Made by a program: the position numbers and the translations under genes. The notes under the pieces were generated by a model that saw nothing but the letters and a program-made list of their open reading frames with translations, searched no databases and was not told the DNA's origin. Shown here piece by piece: positions 9,258 to 18,150 of a stretch of 64,000 bases of DNA. Each line of letters begins with the position of its first letter. Within the stretch, counting starts at the first letter, position 1. The stretch lies in assembly GCA_013001595.1 (NCBI GenBank), contig JABDMH010000056.1:186001-250000 (forward strand), in the 5' to 3' direction. Origin of the DNA: Saprospiraceae bacterium. GTDB lineage: Bacteria > Bacteroidota > Bacteroidia > Chitinophagales > Saprospiraceae.

Positions 9258-10277
9258 ATGACTAAAGGATGTGCTCAAAGAATACTGGCATTGGCATCTG
9301 CCATGGTGCTCAGTTTGCAGGGCAGTTTGTACGCTCAAGATCCGGTATTTAGTCAATTCTATGCAGCACCACTTAATCTAAATCCTGCCTTCACGGGCAA
9401 TACCGAAGGAGGCCAAGTTGCACTCAATTACCGGAATCAATGGCCGGGTATCAGTCAAGCTTATGTGACTTATGCGGCATCTTATGACCAGTTCTTTCCT
9501 TGGATAAATAGTGGTTTCGGTCTGGCTGTTTTGGCTGATAATGCTGGAAATGGACTTTATAAGACAATAAATGCCCAACTTTCTTACGCTTATAAAGCCA
9601 GATTCAATGGAGATCTACAGATGCGAATGGGCATCCAAGCGGGTCTTATCAATTCACGAATCGATTGGTCCCAATTGGTTTTCCTCGATCAGTTGGATCC
9701 AGAATTTGGATTGTCAAGCCCAGGGGGGATTCCTTTTCCAAGTGATGAAGTACCTCCTGCGGTAGGCAGTAGCGTCTCCGTTTTAGACGTCTCAGCTGGA
9801 TTGTTGCTCTATAATAGGAACTATTATGTGGGCATTTCACTCAAACATCTCAATGAACCCAAATTTTCTTTTCTTGAAGTGAACCAAAATCAAAATGCTG
9901 GTCTGCCCATTCAATTTGCCATCCATGGAGGGGCAGAGATAGACTTGAGAAAGCTTGGAGGTCTGAGAAATAGCTTTCTGGCTCCGAATATTCAATATAT
10001 CCGCCAGGGGGCATTCAGTCAGCTGAATATTGGCACGATTTTTAGATACTATAAGGTCGGAACCGGAGTTTGGTTTCGACAGACCAACACCAATCCCGAT
10101 GCAGTGATATTTTTGGTTGAGGGTAGATACGATCAATTTCGAATCGGCTACTCTTACGACTTGACCCTTTCTTCATTGAATGGAACAGGCGGGGCCCATG
10201 AGATAAGCGTCATCATGAATTTCGATTCCGGAAGAAAAGAGTCTAAGTACAACGATTGTTTCAACTTATTCAGATAA
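9258..10277 (+). CDS. PorP/SprF family T9SS outer-membrane protein
   Basis: PorP/SprF proteins are outer-membrane beta-barrels tied to T9SS: PorP anchors the PorE/PorK/PorL/PorM machinery, and SprF paralogues serve particular type B-sorted adhesins. The 339-residue protein has a signal peptide ending LYAQ and then the family hallmark QDPVFSQFYAAPLNLNPAFTGN, followed by NYRNQWPGI and regular beta-strand alternation. I chose the ATG at 9258; a TTG at 9240 would add six residues. It diverges from the YfhO-like gene and precedes gldJ by 82 bp. Whether it is the core PorP or a substrate-specific SprF cannot be told from sequence alone. Confidence 0.88.
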   Translation: MTKGCAQRILALASAMVLSLQGSLYAQDPVFSQFYAAPLNLNPAFTGNTEGGQVALNYRNQWPGISQAYVTYAASYDQFFPWINSGFGLAVLADNAGNGLYKTINAQLSYAYKARFNGDLQMRMGIQAGLINSRIDWSQLVFLDQLDPEFGLSSPGGIPFPSDEVPPAVGSSVSVLDVSAGLLLYNRNYYVGISLKHLNEPKFSFLEVNQNQNAGLPIQFAIHGGAEIDLRKLGGLRNSFLAPNIQYIRQGAFSQLNIGTIFRYYKVGTGVWFRQTNTNPDAVIFLVEGRYDQFRIGYSYDLTLSSLNGTGGAHEISVIMNFDSGRKESKYNDCFNLFR

Positions 10278-10305
10278 TAGAATGCGTTGATCGGTCGTTT
10301 AGCAA

Positions 10306-10335
10306 TTTGAAATAGAACTATTTAATATAAATTCG
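10306..10335 (+). promoter_or_regulatory. Putative promoter for gldJ
   Basis: TTTG (10306-10309), an 18-bp spacer and TAAATTCG (10328-10335; one mismatch to TAnnTTTG) lie 25 bp before the gldJ ATG. The match is near-consensus, so gldJ may be transcribed independently of the PorP gene. Confidence 0.35.
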
Positions 10336-10359
10336 AGCTCAATTTTCAAACAGGACACG

Positions 10360-11874
10360 ATGGGAAAGTACACAAAGCTTATTTTTTTGATTGCCGCTAT
10401 AGGATTGGTGGGTATCAGTTGTAAAAAATCTGAGCGTTCCGCCACAACAGGCTGGAAATACAACGATCAGAAATGGGGTGGTTTTCAAAAAGTAGATTAC
10501 AAAGGCCAAATTACAGCTCCCAACCTGGTGTTGGTGGAAGGCGGTACGTTTACTATGGGCCTAACACAAGAAGACGTAACTTATGAGTGGAACAACATCC
10601 CCAGGCGGATCACCGTCCCATCATTTTATATAGATGAAACGGAGATAGCCAATATAGATTACAGACATTTCGTGTTCTGGACGCGGAATACTTTTGGGGA
10701 AAGTTACCCCGACCGATACCATGAAGTAGTCCCAGATACATTAGTTTGGCGAGAGGAACTAGCCTACAATGAACCGCTGGTGGAAACATATTTCAGACAT
10801 CCTTCATTTGATGATTATCCAGTGGTGGGCGTAAGCTGGAAGCAAGCCACTGAATATTGCAAATGGCGTACTGACCGTGTCAATGAGATGTTGATGATTG
10901 AAAAGGGCATCCTTAACCCGAACCCAGAACAAAAAGATGCCGACAACTTTAATACTAAGTCCTACCTGGCGGGCCAATATGAAGGAAACGTCAAGAAGAA
11001 TCTTAAGGACGAGATGACTGGTGGTGAGCGAAAAGTCCAGGTGGAAGATGGGATATTTGTTCCCGATTATCGTCTACCAACTGAAGCAGAATGGGAATAT
11101 GCAGCACTTGGCCTAATTGGCAAGCGTGTTGCTAAACAAGATGAATTGATTTCTGAAAGGAGAATCTATCCTTGGGATAACAATACGGCAAGATATAAAC
11201 GACGTGATCGGCATCAGGGTAAGATGCTAGCCAACTTCAAGCGAGGTAAGGGCGATTACATGGGACTTGCGGGTAATTTGAATGATAATTCACCATATCC
11301 TGCTCCCGTACGGTCATACTGGCCCAACGACTATGGCCTCTATAATATGGCAGGTAATGTGAATGAGTGGGTGGCCGATGTCTACAGACCTCTGACAAGT
11401 ACAACATTAAGAGATGAAGATCAACACGATATAAATCCCTTCCGTGGAAATGAATTTTATGAAGTCGTAAAAGATGAACAGGGTGCAACAGCTGAAAAAG
11501 ATAGCCTGGGCCGAATTCCGATGAAATTAATTGATTCAACGGATGCTGCTGAGCGCGAAAACTACCATCGTCCCGAATTGCTGGACTATCGTGATGGCGA
11601 TGAGGACAGTCATGCCGTATATGATTATGGAAACACTACCTTGATCAACAAGCAGTCTCGTGTAATCAAAGGCGGTTCCTGGGCTGATAGACTCTTCTGG
11701 TTGGCACCAAGCGCCAGGAGGTTTAAGGATGAAGAGAAGTCTGATAAAACCATTGGTTTTAGATGTGCCATGGATCGGTTGGGTTCTCCAGTAGGCAATG
11801 AAAGTAAGGGAGGAAATTATTTCAAATCTGCCAATAAAAATAAGAAAAGCAGTAAGAAGAGAAAGTATAAGTAG
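10360..11874 (+). CDS. gldJ: Gliding motility / T9SS lipoprotein GldJ
   Basis: GldJ is an outer-membrane-associated lipoprotein required for gliding and for stability of the T9SS ring component GldK in Flavobacterium. The 504-residue protein has a lipobox at Cys21 (LVGISC). The GldJ-specific start TTGWKYNDQKWGGFQ follows, then a formylglycine-generating-enzyme/sulfatase-modifying-factor fold: LVEGGTFTMG, PVVGVSWKQATEYCKWRT, LPTEAEWEYAA, NMAGNVNEWV, and KGGSWADR...GFRCA near the end. The C-terminus is a lysine-rich tail. The GldJ-specific opening separates it from GldK. An intrinsic terminator follows at 11902, and murF comes next, as in flavobacteria. Confidence 0.92.
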   Translation: MGKYTKLIFLIAAIGLVGISCKKSERSATTGWKYNDQKWGGFQKVDYKGQITAPNLVLVEGGTFTMGLTQEDVTYEWNNIPRRITVPSFYIDETEIANIDYRHFVFWTRNTFGESYPDRYHEVVPDTLVWREELAYNEPLVETYFRHPSFDDYPVVGVSWKQATEYCKWRTDRVNEMLMIEKGILNPNPEQKDADNFNTKSYLAGQYEGNVKKNLKDEMTGGERKVQVEDGIFVPDYRLPTEAEWEYAALGLIGKRVAKQDELISERRIYPWDNNTARYKRRDRHQGKMLANFKRGKGDYMGLAGNLNDNSPYPAPVRSYWPNDYGLYNMAGNVNEWVADVYRPLTSTTLRDEDQHDINPFRGNEFYEVVKDEQGATAEKDSLGRIPMKLIDSTDAAERENYHRPELLDYRDGDEDSHAVYDYGNTTLINKQSRVIKGGSWADRLFWLAPSARRFKDEEKSDKTIGFRCAMDRLGSPVGNESKGGNYFKSANKNKKSSKKRKYK

Positions 11875-11901
11875 ATTTCTGAAGGCACAATAAGAATTGA
11901 C

Positions 11902-11940
11902 AATGGTCTCAGCAGTCTTCTGCTGGGACCATTTCTTTGG
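11902..11940 (+). terminator. Intrinsic terminator after gldJ
   Basis: A 14-bp stem (11902-11915 with 11920-11933, one G-T pair) closes a TCTT loop and is followed by a short T-rich stretch. It lies 27 bp after the gldJ stop codon. Confidence 0.8.
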
Positions 11941-12024
11941 GGAGTAGGTAAGCTGCTGTAGGCTTCTTGTGCGAGAGACAGCCATAGATTCGTTTCACGC
12001 TATGATCTTTCAGTTGAGAATAGA

Positions 12025-12032
12025 TATTTTTG
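12025..12032 (+). promoter_or_regulatory. Putative -7 promoter box for murF
   Basis: TATTTTTG matches TAnnTTTG and lies 37 bp before the murF ATG, downstream of the gldJ terminator. No matching TTG is seen 19 bp upstream. Confidence 0.4.
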
Positions 12033-12069
12033 CGTAGTTGAATCTGATTGAAGTTACTTTGTCATCAAG

Positions 12070-13407
12070 ATGATACGTATACCGGAGATTTATCAGCGTT
12101 TCCAGGAGAGTGCAGGTGTATTTACTGATACGCGCAAGGTGCTGCGCAATGGTATGTTTATAGCCATACGAGGCCAGCGTTTTGATGGAAACCACTATGC
12201 AATTCAATCTATCCAGGATGGTGCACTTTGTAGTTTAGTCGATGATCAACAACTGGCTGATGAGCCGGGATGCATTTATGTGCCAAATACGATAACGGCA
12301 CTGCAAAGGCTTGCCAGATACCACAGAGATCGATTTGATATCCCGGTGCTAGCTCTGACGGGTTCGAATGGAAAGACAACGACCAAAGAACTCATAACCA
12401 GTGTGCTTTCGCAAAAGTTCCGGGTACATGCCACCCAGGGAAATCTAAACAACCATCTAGGTGTTCCGCTGACTTTACTTGGTCTGAACAGTGATGCTGA
12501 TCTCGCAGTAGTAGAAATGGGGGCCAATCAAGTGGGTGAAATCAACTGGTTGTGTCATATTGCTGCTCCCACCATTGGCTTAATAACCAACATAGGATCC
12601 GCGCACATTGAAGGATTTGGCTCTCAGGAAAGAATAGGAATTGGCAAATCAGAACTATATCGATATCTAGATGCAAAGGGAGGTGAGATCCTCGTAAATC
12701 AAGATGAGGCGTCCCTCTTACCATGGGTGCATCCTGAATTACGAAAAGTAAGCAAATATGGAGAAGCGCATCTCCTAGGGAAGCTATTACATGTTAGGTT
12801 TGGTGTGCATGCTGATCAACTCAACATAGAAATGGAGGGCGTAGATGGAAAGGCGTTGAAGGTGCAGACACAACTATATGGAGATTATAACCGGTACAAT
12901 GTGGTAACAGCGCTAGCTATAGGTGGCCTTTTCGGTGTTTCACTTGACCAAATAGCTAAGGGCGTTGCGTCGTATACGCCGAAAAACAATCGTTCGCAGC
13001 TGTTACAAGTAGGACGCCATACGATCTATCTGGACGCTTATAATGCCAACCCTACCAGTATGAGATTGGCAGTAGATTTCTTCAAGGGTCTTTCAGCAAA
13101 ATACAAAGTCATTATCCTGGGTGATATGTTGGAGTTGGGAAAGTGGTCTGATTCAGCGCACACCAAACTAATCCAGACTTGTGTCTCGGAAAGTTCTTTT
13201 AGGCGAATCATCCTCTTAGGCCCTATTTTTCTCGCATCCCTTCGTCAACTTGACCTAGTCGATGCCCGAGTTGCCGCAATGGCAGATTCACAAGAACTGA
13301 TCGATTCTGGCGAGTTGGTTGATCTGCCAGCTGCTCATATTTTATTGAAGGGATCACGCAAGATGAGACTTGAAAGTTTGGCAACTGCCTTTGAAAAGTA
13401 TAAATAG
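12070..13407 (+). CDS. murF: UDP-N-acetylmuramoyl-tripeptide--D-alanyl-D-alanine ligase
   Basis: MurF adds D-Ala-D-Ala to the UDP-MurNAc-tripeptide, the last cytoplasmic step of peptidoglycan-precursor synthesis. The 445-residue protein shows the Mur-ligase order. The N-terminal substrate-binding domain carries DTRKVLRNGMFIAIRGQRFDGN. The ATP-binding P-loop is GSNGKTTTKE (residues 98-107), then NLNNHLGVPLTLL and AVVEMGANQVGEI. The C-terminal domain carries YLDAYNANPTSM and LGDMLELG. All are MurF signatures. The gldJ-murF neighbourhood is conserved in Bacteroidota. The C-terminus ends LLKGSRKMRLE, the family KGSR motif. Confidence 0.96.
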   Translation: MIRIPEIYQRFQESAGVFTDTRKVLRNGMFIAIRGQRFDGNHYAIQSIQDGALCSLVDDQQLADEPGCIYVPNTITALQRLARYHRDRFDIPVLALTGSNGKTTTKELITSVLSQKFRVHATQGNLNNHLGVPLTLLGLNSDADLAVVEMGANQVGEINWLCHIAAPTIGLITNIGSAHIEGFGSQERIGIGKSELYRYLDAKGGEILVNQDEASLLPWVHPELRKVSKYGEAHLLGKLLHVRFGVHADQLNIEMEGVDGKALKVQTQLYGDYNRYNVVTALAIGGLFGVSLDQIAKGVASYTPKNNRSQLLQVGRHTIYLDAYNANPTSMRLAVDFFKGLSAKYKVIILGDMLELGKWSDSAHTKLIQTCVSESSFRRIILLGPIFLASLRQLDLVDARVAAMADSQELIDSGELVDLPAAHILLKGSRKMRLESLATAFEKYK

Positions 13408-13464
13408 ATCATATGTCAACTCTTATCCTAATACCCTCGGAGCACACCATTAAGTGGCCTGATG

Positions 13465-14571
13465 CTATAGATTTTTAGCTTCCTGGGATTCTACTGGTGG
13501 CGACTGCTCATACAAATCAATTATGGATTGCAGCCTGTCAGATAACATTTGCTCATTTGCGGCAAGCGCATACTCCTGATAGTCGCAAGCGATTATAGGC
13601 ATCAACTGTGTGAGCTTTCTCTCTTTATAGGGGGATGCAAGCCACCATTTCTGGTTTGACTCATCTTTATAGAAAGTTAGGCTCATATCTGCGACCTGCT
13701 GGTCTAAGACATAAGCATTTAGCCGATTCATATCTGGTGGATAAGTACCATTTCGATTTTCCAGACCATGTAAGTAGTACCATACTAACGAAGCCAAGAT
13801 ATCTGTACCCAATGGTACAGAATCCATAGTATCTTCAGAAAATCCATAAATACAATATACCTTATTCCTTTCTGCCCTACCCGCATAGTATGCTATCTGA
13901 GACATTTCTTCGGTAGTTAGCCCTATTGCCGATGGCACTTGCTGTATGGGTGCATCAGCATATTTCATAGCATTGAGGTCGATGCCACAGAGGTCGGCAT
14001 TTCTTAGATCTGGTTCCATCTGACCAAACTCTCGGCGCAGGGCACCCAGTCTGTACGTATTGAGTCCCAGATCCTGGTGCTGATCCAGAAATTGTTCATT
14101 TACTCTATGTGCTTGAGTGCCCACAAGCGAAAGTCTATGTAGCCACGGTTGTCTTAGCTCCATAAACACATCTGCTACGCCTTTACCGGCATATGGTTGG
14201 GCTAAAACTACACTGAAGTACTTTTCTGCAAATTGAAAGGCATCATAGCAAGCCTTGATGGTCGGTTGTTTTGAGCTAAGGACGATCGTATTGGTATCCT
14301 CCTTGATGGCGTCATTAAGCATGGGTATCAAGGAAGAAAGGTGATCCGATGTTTTTCCTACACGGGTGAGATGTACTTGACGAAATGGAAATTGATAGGA
14401 ACCAAAGCGTCCAAAGAAACGGTCAATCAGGATTTCTGAGTCTGCGATGATTTGCACACGATTTCCTGGATTTGTGCTCGCTTTTTCAGCATCAAAGTAT
14501 GCTTCGAAAAAGTGGCTTTTTTTGTTGGATTTCACCACTTCAAACTTGACATCGACAAAATGCTGTTTCAT
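13465..14571 (-). CDS. Arginase/formimidoylglutamase-fold protein lacking metal ligands
   Basis: A 368-residue protein with the layout of the ureohydrolase family, in the Bacteroidota branch usually annotated formimidoylglutamase. The three metal-binding motifs of active members are degraded. The GGDH region reads VLSSKQ (about residue 100), the DxHxD region reads VLAQPYAG, and the SxDxDxxDP region reads DLCGIDLNAMKYADAP (about 195-208). It is followed by the typical IGLTTEEMSQIAYYAG. I infer a non-enzymatic or altered role. From memory, homologues sit beside gldKLMN in flavobacteria; here it lies between murF and an OmpA-family gene, near other T9SS genes. It is convergent with murF and divergent from the OmpA gene. 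Confidence 0.7.
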   Translation of the reverse strand: MKQHFVDVKFEVVKSNKKSHFFEAYFDAEKASTNPGNRVQIIADSEILIDRFFGRFGSYQFPFRQVHLTRVGKTSDHLSSLIPMLNDAIKEDTNTIVLSSKQPTIKACYDAFQFAEKYFSVVLAQPYAGKGVADVFMELRQPWLHRLSLVGTQAHRVNEQFLDQHQDLGLNTYRLGALRREFGQMEPDLRNADLCGIDLNAMKYADAPIQQVPSAIGLTTEEMSQIAYYAGRAERNKVYCIYGFSEDTMDSVPLGTDILASLVWYYLHGLENRNGTYPPDMNRLNAYVLDQQVADMSLTFYKDESNQKWWLASPYKERKLTQLMPIIACDYQEYALAANEQMLSDRLQSIIDLYEQSPPVESQEAKNL

Positions 14572-14650
14572 AATTTTTTATGTGTAAATCTTTGAGAAAG
14601 ACGAAAGTATAAAAGAAGATAGGGTGTGCCCAATAAAAGAAGCAGATTAT

Positions 14651-14680
14651 TTGCGTGCTCATAAAAAAACGATATTTTTG
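14651..14680 (+). promoter_or_regulatory. Consensus Bacteroidota promoter for the OmpA-family gene
   Basis: TTG (14651-14653), exactly 19 bp, then TATTTTTG (14673-14680): a full match to the Bacteroidota housekeeping promoter TTG-N19-TAnnTTTG. Transcription should start near 14687, giving a 5' leader of about 45 nt before the ATG at 14731. Confidence 0.75.
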
Positions 14681-14730
14681 CTATAAGGGAGAGCTTTGAC
14701 CATTCCTTAACCGTTTTAAATATATTCCCT

Positions 14731-16509
14731 ATGACAAAAAAGGTGGCTCTATTTACCGTAATATTTTTCGGTATCGTTTTTGGGCATGCTCAGGAATCCT
14801 CTCCCGATATTACTGACGAAATGACCATCGATGCCGATCAAAATAGTAAGTGGCGGCAAGGTCAATATCCTTATGCCGCAAAGCCGAAGAGCATGTGGGA
14901 ATTGGGAGTGCACGCCGGATATTCCTTTATTTCGGGAGATGTGGAAGCACCGGTTTGGGCTGGTGCTGGTCTGGGGCTACATCTACGCAAGGCAATTAAC
15001 TATACACTTTCGGTTAGATTTAATGGCTGGTTTACTCGATCAAAGGGTTTCGATGCAAGGTCACTTAATCCAGCTACACTTAGGTCAGAAAGATTGTATC
15101 GCTTTCGAGAAAACAATGCGATAGAAGGTTACGTAAACAATCGTGCTCCGGTTCACAGAAATTACCAGACATCCATCCTAGGAGGTAGCGCAGAAGCTGT
15201 ACTGAATATTGGTAATATGCTTTTTCATGCCGAACGTACCGATTGGAATGTGTATGCAGTGGCAGGCATTGGCCTCAATATTCCGACCACCAAAGTAGAC
15301 CTGCTCAATGGATCTGTCCTTTACAATTTTGAGTCTGTAGCTCAGGGCCTCGACCTGACAACCAGAGATGGTAGAAAAGAATCAAGAAAGAGATTGAAGG
15401 ATCTATTGGATGGTGACTACGAAACAGATGGCGGTGTCGCTAACGACGTGATCGCACTCGGCGATAAGAAGTCTGTGCTACCCCATCTAAATTTTGGTTT
15501 GGGTGTTTCTCGACGCATTAATGAACGTATCAATATAGGATTAGAATATCAGGTCCTCGTTTCGGACAGTGATCTATATGATGGTTTTGAGTTTAGGACC
15601 CCTCAGGATGAAAGTACTAACCTCGATATCCCGCATTATTTCAGCATTAGAGTAGGCATTAACCTCGGTGATTTCAGTAAGCGCACCGAACCTTTATATT
15701 GGCTAAATCCATTAAGTGGACCATTGGGAGACCTTGCTGAAGTAAAAGCTAGACCAATATTAGACCTTACAGATACGGACGGCGATGGAATCATCGATAT
15801 GTTGGATCAGGAAGTGGCCAGTCCAGATGGTGCCCCAGTAGATACCCGTGGTATTGTATTGGATAGCGATGCAGATGGAGTAGCAGACTATGAGGATGCC
15901 GAACCATATTCTGTGGCTGGTTATGAAGTTGATTCCAGAGGGGTGGCACAAGTTCCTGACCCTGGATATCTGAATGAAGATGATGTGAATGAGATTGTCA
16001 ATCAAAAGATCAGCAATATCCGCACAGATTGGTTCTTACCAATGGTGCATTTTGACCTCGACAAGTATTATGTCAAACCAGAATTTTATGGTCAACTGCA
16101 TCAGATTGCCACAGTATTAAAACAACACCCAAATATTAATTTGGTCGCGCGGGGTTATGCCGATGCAAGAAATCCCGACGAATACAATGATGTATTGTCC
16201 TACAAGCGGGCAGATGCAGCGGTCAGTTTCTTGATGGATCGCTATGACCTTCCGCGTCAGCGTTTCCTTATCCAATACGCAGGTGAAGATAATCCATTGA
16301 TTCCTGACCTTCCAGAATCTCATGCCATTGATAAGCGATTAGAAATGCAGCAATATCTAAATAGGAGGGTAGAGTTTCAAATTGCAAATCCAGATGATAG
16401 AGAGATGGACCTTCCTGAAGGTATAGATCCCGAAAAAATAGGTTCTGGTACTCCGGGATCTTCTCGACCTGGAACGAAGTATAGTGGCAATCGTAACTCT
16501 GGATACTAG
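14731..16509 (+). CDS. OmpA-family outer-membrane protein with TSP3-type repeats
   Basis: A 592-residue cell-envelope protein. Signal peptide (about 1-20, ending GHAQ), an N-terminal beta-barrel-like domain of about 300 residues, then two thrombospondin type 3-like calcium repeats (DTDGDGIIDMLDQE at about 350 and DSDADGVADYEDAEP at about 381). The C-terminal OmpA peptidoglycan-binding domain follows (FDLDKYYVKPEFYGQLHQIATVLKQHP ... ARGYADARN ... LSYKRADAAVSFL). The tail is Gly/Ser/Pro-rich. It probably links outer membrane and peptidoglycan; a T9SS link comes only from the neighbourhood. A full-consensus promoter precedes it, suggesting strong constitutive expression. Confidence 0.88.
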   Translation: MTKKVALFTVIFFGIVFGHAQESSPDITDEMTIDADQNSKWRQGQYPYAAKPKSMWELGVHAGYSFISGDVEAPVWAGAGLGLHLRKAINYTLSVRFNGWFTRSKGFDARSLNPATLRSERLYRFRENNAIEGYVNNRAPVHRNYQTSILGGSAEAVLNIGNMLFHAERTDWNVYAVAGIGLNIPTTKVDLLNGSVLYNFESVAQGLDLTTRDGRKESRKRLKDLLDGDYETDGGVANDVIALGDKKSVLPHLNFGLGVSRRINERINIGLEYQVLVSDSDLYDGFEFRTPQDESTNLDIPHYFSIRVGINLGDFSKRTEPLYWLNPLSGPLGDLAEVKARPILDLTDTDGDGIIDMLDQEVASPDGAPVDTRGIVLDSDADGVADYEDAEPYSVAGYEVDSRGVAQVPDPGYLNEDDVNEIVNQKISNIRTDWFLPMVHFDLDKYYVKPEFYGQLHQIATVLKQHPNINLVARGYADARNPDEYNDVLSYKRADAAVSFLMDRYDLPRQRFLIQYAGEDNPLIPDLPESHAIDKRLEMQQYLNRRVEFQIANPDDREMDLPEGIDPEKIGSGTPGSSRPGTKYSGNRNSGY

Positions 16510-16692
16510 ATTTCAGAAGCCCAGTACGAGTATTCCGAACTAAACTTGACGATTAATTAGCCATATCTTTGGTACATGGGAGGGTGGCAGTGAACCAAGT
16601 ACATTCCATCTAAGGATGCAGTGGAAATGACTTCTGAGCAATTCATCCCGGAGCCATATTCCAATTATTTTACTAGAGGCAGTGCGATTCGC

Positions 16693-17955
16693 TTATAGCA
16701 GCATACGAACAGGATGCTCTAGCATATCCTTCAGGGTAAGTAGAAATTGCGCTGCTGTTGCTCCATCCACAACCCGGTGATCAGACGACAAAGTGACTTT
16801 CATCCGATGTCCAATTTCAATCTGCCCGTTTTTCACTACTGGTTTCTCGATGATGCCGCCAACAGCTAAGATCGCTGCATCGGGAGGATTGATAATCGCT
16901 GTAAATTCTTCAACGCTGAACATTCCGAGATTGGAAATCGTAAAGGTGTTGCCTTGCATTTCGTCCGGTTGTAGTTTCTTATCGCGTGCTTTATCTGCCA
17001 ATGCCTTTACTTCCGCATTGATGACTGAGAGCGGTTTCTGGTCAGCATGCCTAATCACTGGAACCAGTAGCCCGTCTTCTACCGCCACTGCTACCCCAAT
17101 GTGCACTTCACCATGATAGCTTATCTTATCACCTAACCAAGAAGCATTCACAGCAGGGTGTTGTTTTAGAGCAGACCCGACAGCTTTCACAATCATATCA
17201 TTGAAAGAGATCTTTGGTGGCGCACTGACGTTAAGCGCTTTCCTTGATTCGATGGCAGCGGTCATGTCTATTTCCATCGTAACATAAAAGTGCGGTGCAG
17301 AGAATTTACTCTCGCCCAATCTTCGGGCGATAGCTTTTCTCATTTGACTCACAGGCACCTCTTTTCCTTCAAGAGTTTGATAGGTGCGTGACACATCAGT
17401 GTTATAGGTCTGACCGGCTGACGGATCATCTTTATAGGATAGGATGTCTTGTTTTACAATTCTGCCCTGCGCTCCGCTTCCCCGTACTTTGCTGATATCA
17501 ATACCCTGTTCTTTAGCCATTTTTCGTGCCAGCGGAGATGCTTTGACACGACCATCCTCATCATCTGCAGTAATTGCTGAATCTGACCCAGGCACTTCAT
17601 CGTCACCTGAAGGTATAGTCTCCGTAGGGGCACTTTCTGCCGCTGAAACTTCTTCAGTTCCGTTATTTGCTGCAGCAGAGTCAGAAGCCAATGCCGCATT
17701 CAATTCTTCTTGATATGCTTCATCTTTTTCTCCAATTACAGCTAGAACCCCATTTACCGGTACAGGACCTTCTTTCACGCCAATGTGGAGCAGATAGCCT
17801 TCATGATAGCTTTCGAGTTCCATAGTGGCTTTATCTGTTTCTACCTCAGCTAGGATATCTCCAGGTTCTACCTCATCACCAACCTTTTTTAACCACCCCA
17901 CAATCACACCTTCTTCCATGGTGTCACTTAATCTGGGCATTCTGATCACTTCAGC
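16693..17955 (-). CDS. Pyruvate dehydrogenase complex E2 (dihydrolipoyl acetyltransferase)
   Basis: This is the E2 core of a 2-oxoacid dehydrogenase complex, which transfers acetyl from lipoamide to CoA. With the start at 17955 it has 420 residues. One lipoyl domain carries Lys43 in VETDKATMEL. A Glu/Ala/Ser-rich linker follows, then an E3/E1-binding domain (VKASPLARKMAKEQGIDISKVRGSGAQGRIVKQDI), and the catalytic domain with SDHRVVDGATAAQF (His about 393 of the HxxxDG motif). The domain composition fits pyruvate better than oxoglutarate E2, but that is inference. An ATG at 17976 lies inside an 18-bp palindrome and is less likely. E1 and E3 genes are not in the window. Confidence 0.9.
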   Translation of the reverse strand, partial: AEVIRMPRLSDTMEEGVIVGWLKKVGDEVEPGDILAEVETDKATMELESYHEGYLLHIGVKEGPVPVNGVLAVIGEKDEAYQEELNAALASDSAAANNGTEEVSAAESAPTETIPSGDDEVPGSDSAITADDEDGRVKASPLARKMAKEQGIDISKVRGSGAQGRIVKQDILSYKDDPSAGQTYNTDVSRTYQTLEGKEVPVSQMRKAIARRLGESKFSAPHFYVTMEIDMTAAIESRKALNVSAPPKISFNDMIVKAVGSALKQHPAVNASWLGDKISYHGEVHIGVAVAVEDGLLVPVIRHADQKPLSVINAEVKALADKARDKKLQPDEMQGNTFTISNLGMFSVEEFTAIINPPDAAILAVGGIIEKPVVKNGQIEIGHRMKVTLSSDHRVVDGATAAQFLLTLKDMLEHPVRMLL

Positions 17956-17966
17956 CATTGACTTTA

Positions 17967-17984
17967 AATTTAGCATGCTAAATT
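17967..17984. promoter_or_regulatory. 18-bp perfect palindrome upstream of E2 (candidate operator)
   Basis: AATTTAGCATGCTAAATT is perfectly self-complementary over 18 bp and ends 11 bp before the E2 start codon. A symmetric site here is a plausible dimeric-repressor operator or mRNA hairpin in the leader. No regulator gene is adjacent. Confidence 0.5.
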
Positions 17985-18137
17985 AATAAAGAATCAGCGA
18001 TTGTACCCGTGCTGGTTCCTTGCTCAGGCCAAAATATCTTGAGATGAGACTTTGTCCAATCGATGGGCTAATTGTAAGATGGCGATCAGGACGTGCAAAT
18101 GCATATGACACGATCTCTGGATGGTCGGTTGATTTCG

Positions 18138-18145
18138 TACTTTTG
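18138..18145 (+). promoter_or_regulatory. Putative -7 promoter box for recR
   Basis: TACTTTTG matches TAnnTTTG and ends only 5 bp before the recR ATG at 18151. A CTG sits 18 bp upstream of the box. If used, the transcript would start at or next to the start codon, giving a leaderless mRNA. Confidence 0.45.
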
Positions 18146-18150
18146 GCCAT

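Noticed and set aside
10360-11874. GldJ as the formylglycine-generating enzyme for the two sulfatases
   Set aside because: It shares the FGE fold but has the GldJ-specific N-terminus and lipobox; GldJ/GldK proteins are structural secretion components.
13465-14571. Functional formimidoylglutamase in histidine degradation
   Set aside because: None of the metal-binding motifs is intact and no hut genes are nearby.
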